64,000 bases of DNA from positions 62,001 through 126,000 of the forward strand of contig NZ_OZ060380.1 in the NCBI RefSeq assembly GCF_964059035.1, written 5' to 3'. A model generated the notes under the pieces. It was not told the origin of the DNA and did no database searches. It worked only from the letters and a program-made list of their open reading frames with translations. The translations under genes and the position numbers were made by a program. This document shows positions 60,011 to 64,000 of this stretch, piece by piece. This DNA comes from Buchnera aphidicola (Periphyllus testudinaceus). Lineage in GTDB: Bacteria > Pseudomonadota > Gammaproteobacteria > Enterobacterales > Enterobacteriaceae. The first letter of the stretch is position 1; the number at the start of each line of letters is the position of its first letter.

Positions 60011-60685
60011 ATGAAATATACTTTAACAAAAATAAATTTTAATAATAGTAATTCGAATAGTAATTCAAAAAAAAAAAAAATTTATAATGATCCTATAAAA
60101 AATTCAATAAAGAATAATGTTTTTTTTGGTAATTTAAAAAAAATTCTTCATAATATTGTGAATTGGGGTAGAAAAAATTCTTTATGGCCTTATAATTTTG
60201 GTTTGTCTTGTTGTTATGTAGAAATGGTTACATCTTTTACTTCTGTTCATGATGTTTCTCGTTTTGGATCGGAAGTATTAAGAGCTTCTCCAAGACAAGC
60301 AGACGTTATGGTTATTGCTGGAACTCCATTTATTAAAATGGCTCCTATAATAAAGCGTTTATACGATCAAATGTTAGAACCAAAATGGGTTATTTCAATG
60401 GGCTCTTGTGCAAATTCTGGTGGAATGTATGATATTTATTCAGTTGTTCAGGGAATTGATAAAATTCTTCCAGTGGATGTTTATATACCTGGTTGTCCTC
60501 CTCGACCTGAAGCTTATATTCAAGGATTAATGCTTTTACAAAAATCTATTGCAAAAGAAAGAAGACCTTTATCATGGATTATTGGTGATCAAGGAATTTA
60601 TAAAGCTGATTTAAAATCTGAAAAATATAGAAATAAATTAAAAGTTCAATCTATGTATGATTTTAAAAATCCAAATGAAATTTAA
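60011..60685 (+). CDS. nuoB: NADH-quinone oxidoreductase subunit B
   Basis: NuoB carries cluster N2, the last [4Fe-4S] centre before quinone. The 224-residue protein (220 in E. coli) has the cluster cysteines in [21 protein letters not shown] and [14 protein letters not shown]. The first 40 residues are Asn/Ser/Lys-rich and poorly conserved, with a tandem Asn-Ser run near residue 12. It follows nuoA by 50 bases. Confidence 0.96.
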   Translation: MKYTLTKINFNNSNSNSNSKKKKIYNDPIKNSIKNNVFFGNLKKILHNIVNWGRKNSLWPYNFGLSCCYVEMVTSFTSVHDVSRFGSEVLRASPRQADVMVIAGTPFIKMAPIIKRLYDQMLEPKWVISMGSCANSGGMYDIYSVVQGIDKILPVDVYIPGCPPRPEAYIQGLMLLQKSIAKERRPLSWIIGDQGIYKADLKSEKYRNKLKVQSMYDFKNPNEI

Positions 60686-60768
60686 TTTACTTTTATGAAA
60701 TTTTATTTCTTTTATTAATTTTTATAACATATTATTATATTATTTTAAAATAGGGTGTTTGGAAATTT

Positions 60769-62568
60769 ATGATAAATTCCAATAAAAATAATTTTTCTTT
60801 AAAGAATAATATAGATAAAAAAAATTATAGCTTATCGATTCTTAAAAAGTTATATAATTTTTTTGGTTCAAAGACATTTTTTATTCAATCTACTTCAATT
60901 AATTGTCCTATTGTATGGATAGAACGTGAAAATTTATTAAAGGTAATTATTTTTTTATTTAAAAAAAATAAATTTTATGACATGTTATTTGATTTACATG
61001 CAATAGATGAAAGAGTAAGAATTCATAAAGAAAGTTTTCCTAAATGTGATTTCTCTGTTTTTTATCATTTTTTATCAGTATCTAATAATTCAGATATTAT
61101 ATTAAAAGTTCCTTTATTTGAAAAGAATTTAGAAATTAGTACTATTACGAATATTTGTTTAAATTCAAATTGGTATGAAAGAGAAGTATGGGATATGTTT
61201 GGAATTTCTTTTTTAGGGCATCCAAATTTAACTCGAATTATTATGCCTAAAAAATGGATAGGCCATCCTTTAAGAAAAGATTATCCTGCTCGAGCAACTG
61301 AATTTTCTCCTTATAGTTTAACTAAAGAAATAGAAAAATTGGAAATGAGTGCTTTAAAATTTCATCCTAAAGAATGGGGAATGAAAAAAAAAGATAAAAA
61401 TGAAGATTATATGTTTTTAAATTTAGGTCCTAATCATCCATCTGCTCATGGTGCATTTCGAATTATATTACAACTAAAAGGAGAAAAAATTATTAATTGT
61501 GTTCCTGATATTGGATATCATCATCGAGGAGCAGAAAAAATGAGTGAAAGGCAGTCTTGGCATAGTTATATTCCTTATACAGATAGAATAGAATATTTAG
61601 GTGGTTGTATTAATGAAATGCCTTATGTATTATCTATTGAAAAATTAGCTGGAATAAAAGTTTCTACAAGAGTTGAATTTATTCGAATTATGTTATCTGA
61701 ATTATTTCGTATTAATAGTCATTTGTTATATGTTTCTACTTTTATTCAAGATGTGGGTGCAATGAGTACTGTTTTTTTAGCTTTTACAGATCGTCAAAAA
61801 ATTTATGATGTTATAGAATTGATTACAGGATTTAGAATGCATCCAGCATGGTTTCGAATTGGAGGGGTAGCTAGAGATTTACCTAAGGGATGGAATGATT
61901 CTTTAAAAAAGTTATTAAAATGGATACCAAAAAGATTAAATTTATATATTAATGTAGCTTTAAAAAATAGTATTTTAATTTCTCGTTCTAAAGGAGTAGC
62001 AGAATATTCTTCAAAAGAAGCATTAGATTGGGGAGTTACTGGAGCAGGATTAAGAGCTACTGGTGTAAATTTTGATGTAAGAAAATTAAGACCTTATTCA
62101 GGATATCAAAATTTTGATTTTGAGGTTCCTTTAGGAAATGGGGTTAGTGATTGTTATAGTAGAGTTATGTTAAAAGTTGAAGAAATATATCAAAGTTTAA
62201 AAATTTTAGAGCAATGTTTAAAAAATATGCCTGAAGGAGAATATAAATCTAATCATCCTTTAACTACTCCTCCTAATAAAAAACATACTCTTCAAAATAT
62301 AGAAACTTTAATTACTCATTTTTTGCAAGTTTCTTGGGGAACTGTAATTCCTTGTGGAGAAAGTTTTCAAATGATTGAAGCAACAAAAGGGATAAATAGT
62401 TATTATATAATTAGTGATGGCGGCACAATGAGTTATAGAACTAGAATACGAACACCTAGTTTTCCTCATTTACAACAAATTCCTTCAGTTATTAAAAATC
62501 ATGTAATATCAGATTTAATTACATATTTGGGAAGTATTGATTTTGTGATGTCTGATGTAGATAGGTAA
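60769..62568 (+). CDS. nuoC: NADH-quinone oxidoreductase fused subunit C/D
   Basis: This is the fused NuoCD protein (599 residues; about 596-600 in E. coli), typical of gammaproteobacteria. The NuoC part (about 1-190) includes [24 protein letters not shown] and [16 protein letters not shown]. The NuoD part includes [44 protein letters not shown] and the C-terminal [11 protein letters not shown]. The quinone-site His and Tyr regions are intact. It is followed six bases later by nuoE. Confidence 0.97.
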   Translation: MINSNKNNFSLKNNIDKKNYSLSILKKLYNFFGSKTFFIQSTSINCPIVWIERENLLKVIIFLFKKNKFYDMLFDLHAIDERVRIHKESFPKCDFSVFYHFLSVSNNSDIILKVPLFEKNLEISTITNICLNSNWYEREVWDMFGISFLGHPNLTRIIMPKKWIGHPLRKDYPARATEFSPYSLTKEIEKLEMSALKFHPKEWGMKKKDKNEDYMFLNLGPNHPSAHGAFRIILQLKGEKIINCVPDIGYHHRGAEKMSERQSWHSYIPYTDRIEYLGGCINEMPYVLSIEKLAGIKVSTRVEFIRIMLSELFRINSHLLYVSTFIQDVGAMSTVFLAFTDRQKIYDVIELITGFRMHPAWFRIGGVARDLPKGWNDSLKKLLKWIPKRLNLYINVALKNSILISRSKGVAEYSSKEALDWGVTGAGLRATGVNFDVRKLRPYSGYQNFDFEVPLGNGVSDCYSRVMLKVEEIYQSLKILEQCLKNMPEGEYKSNHPLTTPPNKKHTLQNIETLITHFLQVSWGTVIPCGESFQMIEATKGINSYYIISDGGTMSYRTRIRTPSFPHLQQIPSVIKNHVISDLITYLGSIDFVMSDVDR

Positions 62569-62574
62569 AATACA

Positions 62575-63069
62575 ATGATGAAAAATAATAGTAAAGATAA
62601 AATTTATATTAATTCTTTAATTAAAAACGAAATTAATAAAATACAAAATAATTTTAAAAATAATCAATCAATTTTGATTGAATCTTTAAAAATTGTACAA
62701 AAGTATTATGGATGGGTATCTGATAGTTCTATTGAGTTTCTTTCTAAAATATTAAATTTATCTACAAGTAATATAGATAGTGTTGCTACTTTTTATAGTC
62801 AAATTTTCAGAAAACCTGTAGGTCGTTATGTTATAAAAATTTGTGATAGTATGGTTTGTTATATTACAGGATATAAAAAAATTAAAAAAGTAATTCAAAA
62901 ACATTTAAAAATTAAATTTGGAGAAACGACTATAGATAAAAATTTTACTTTTCTTCCAATTTGTTGTTTAGGTGCTTGTTATAAAAGCCCGGTAGTTATG
63001 ATAAATAATAAAACATATTTCTGTGTAAAAAAGAAATTTATTTTAAAATTATTGGATTCTATAAAATGA
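62575..63069 (+). CDS. nuoE: NADH-quinone oxidoreductase subunit E
   Basis: NuoE carries the [2Fe-2S] cluster N1a. The 164-residue protein (166 in E. coli) has the four ligands in ICDSMVC (Cys-X4-Cys) and [19 protein letters not shown] (Cys-X3-Cys). [24 protein letters not shown] and [16 protein letters not shown] are also conserved. Two adjacent ATGs are possible starts. The stop overlaps the nuoF start by four bases (ATGA). Confidence 0.95.
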   Translation: MMKNNSKDKIYINSLIKNEINKIQNNFKNNQSILIESLKIVQKYYGWVSDSSIEFLSKILNLSTSNIDSVATFYSQIFRKPVGRYVIKICDSMVCYITGYKKIKKVIQKHLKIKFGETTIDKNFTFLPICCLGACYKSPVVMINNKTYFCVKKKFILKLLDSIK

Positions 63070-64000
63070 AATTTAAAAATTTATCAGAAGAAACACATCC
63101 TTTGACTTGGAGATTTAGAAAAGATCAAAAAACAGTATGGATTAAAGAATATATTAAAAAAAATGGCTATTTTTCTTTAAGAAAATCTCTTATTGAAATG
63201 AATTCTAAAAAAATTATTAATAAAGTTTTAAAATCTGGATTAAAAGGTAGAGGTGGAGCAGGTTTTCAAACAGGATTAAAATGGAATTTAATGCCAAAAG
63301 ATGAGCATTTAAAAAAAAAATATTTAATATGTAATGCTGATGAAATGGAACCTGGAACATATAAAGATAGATGGATAATTGAAAATTGCCCGCATTTATT
63401 AATTGAAGGGATTATAATTAGTGCTTTTGCTTTAAATGTTTCTTGTGGGTATATATTTCTTAGAGGAGAATATATTGTACCGGAAAAAATATTAATTAGA
63501 GCTATAAATGAAGCATATGAAAATAATTTTTTAGGTAAGAATATTTTAAATACTAATTTTTCTTTTGATTTACATTTGCATACTGGAGCAGGGAGATATA
63601 TTTGTGGAGAAGAAACAGCTTTAATAAATTCTTTGGAAGGAAAAAGAGCTAATCCAAGGTTAAAACCTCCTTTTCCTTCAAATTTAGGTTTATGGGGTTA
63701 TCCAACATGTGTAAATAATGTAGAAACTTTATCAAATATTCCTGCTATTATTTCTAATTCTACAAATTGGTATAAAAAATTATCTAAAAATGAAGATTCT
63801 GGAACAAAATTAATGGGTTTTTCTGGTTCTGTAAAAAATCCAGGAATATGGGAGCTTCCTTTTGGAACAACAGCTAGGGAAATATTAGAAGATTATGCTC
63901 ATGGAGTGAAAGATAATTTAAAATTAAAAGCATGGTTACCTGGTGGCGCAGGAACTAATTTTTTAATTGAAAAACATATTGATGTAAAAATGGGTTTTTT
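63066..64000 (+). CDS. nuoF: NADH-quinone oxidoreductase subunit F (partial, 3' end beyond window)
   Basis: NuoF holds the FMN, the NADH site and cluster N3 of complex I. About 311 codons are present. The sequence starts [20 protein letters not shown] and has the FMN/NADH glycine-rich loop [20 protein letters not shown] near residue 59. [34 protein letters not shown] and [16 protein letters not shown] follow. The cysteine motif for N3 lies past the right edge. The ATG overlaps the nuoE stop, showing translational coupling. No stop codon occurs before the window ends. Confidence 0.96.
   Translation, partial: MKFKNLSEETHPLTWRFRKDQKTVWIKEYIKKNGYFSLRKSLIEMNSKKIINKVLKSGLKGRGGAGFQTGLKWNLMPKDEHLKKKYLICNADEMEPGTYKDRWIIENCPHLLIEGIIISAFALNVSCGYIFLRGEYIVPEKILIRAINEAYENNFLGKNILNTNFSFDLHLHTGAGRYICGEETALINSLEGKRANPRLKPPFPSNLGLWGYPTCVNNVETLSNIPAIISNSTNWYKKLSKNEDSGTKLMGFSGSVKNPGIWELPFGTTAREILEDYAHGVKDNLKLKAWLPGGAGTNFLIEKHIDVKMGF

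Overview
The window looks like part of a chromosome from a highly reduced, extremely AT-rich gammaproteobacterial insect endosymbiont. It is best read as a Buchnera aphidicola-type symbiont of aphids. Three things support this. The sequence is dominated by A/T homopolymers. The proteins are full-length enterobacterial orthologues with heavy Lys/Asn/Ile drift. The gene order (tldE-rnpB-rsmI-fabB-talA-tktA-dapE-dapA-aroC-smrB-his-gnd-dcd-metG-tilS-ribE-nth-tyrS-sufA-ydiK-aroH-thrS-infC-rpmI-rplT-pheST-yajC-glySQ-nfo-rplY-yabI-ksgA-apaH-carBA-dapB-lspA-ileS-rpsT-dnaJK-nuo) is, from memory, the conserved Buchnera backbone. I see no insertion sequences, phage genes, CRISPR arrays or rRNA genes.

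Layout. Positions 1-2.5 kb hold the end of an rpmBG ribosomal operon, ppa and tldE, followed by RNase P RNA (rnpB). From 2.9 to 12.6 kb are rsmI, fabB, the pentose phosphate genes talA/tktA, lysine genes dapE and dapA, aroC and smrB. From 12.6 to 15.5 kb lies the ruin of the histidine operon: only hisH and hisF remain as open frames, separated by gene-free AT-rich spacers. gnd follows. From 17 to 21.9 kb a complete leucine cluster sits on the chromosome in the permuted order leuB-leuC-leuD-leuA on the minus strand, inserted between gnd and dcd. From 22 to 38.4 kb are dcd, metG, tilS, a tRNA-Val, ribE, nth, tyrS, sufA, ydiK, aroH and the thrS-infC-rpmI-rplT-pheS-pheT translation operon. From 38.6 to 59.3 kb are yajC, glyQS, nfo, rplY, yabI, ksgA, apaH, carAB, dapB, lspA, ileS, rpsT and dnaKJ. 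The window ends inside the NADH dehydrogenase I operon (nuoA-B-CD-E-F).

The genes fit a nutritional symbiont. Essential amino acid steps are kept: leucine (leuABCD), lysine (dapA, dapB, dapE), aromatic amino acids (aroH, aroC) and carbamoyl phosphate for arginine/pyrimidines (carAB). These sit alongside pentose phosphate flux, translation, chaperones and complex I. Histidine synthesis appears lost at its usual locus.

The most interesting observations are: (1) the surviving HisF has lost three of four key active-site residues while its partner HisH keeps an intact glutaminase triad; (2) the editing sites of ThrRS and PheRS look destroyed while that of IleRS looks intact; (3) the leucine cluster is permuted and chromosomal; (4) rare regulatory signals survive, including AUU-started infC, UUG-started rpsT, a sigma-32-like promoter before dnaK and a hairpin before pheST; (5) ribF is missing from its ancestral place although flavoenzymes are retained.
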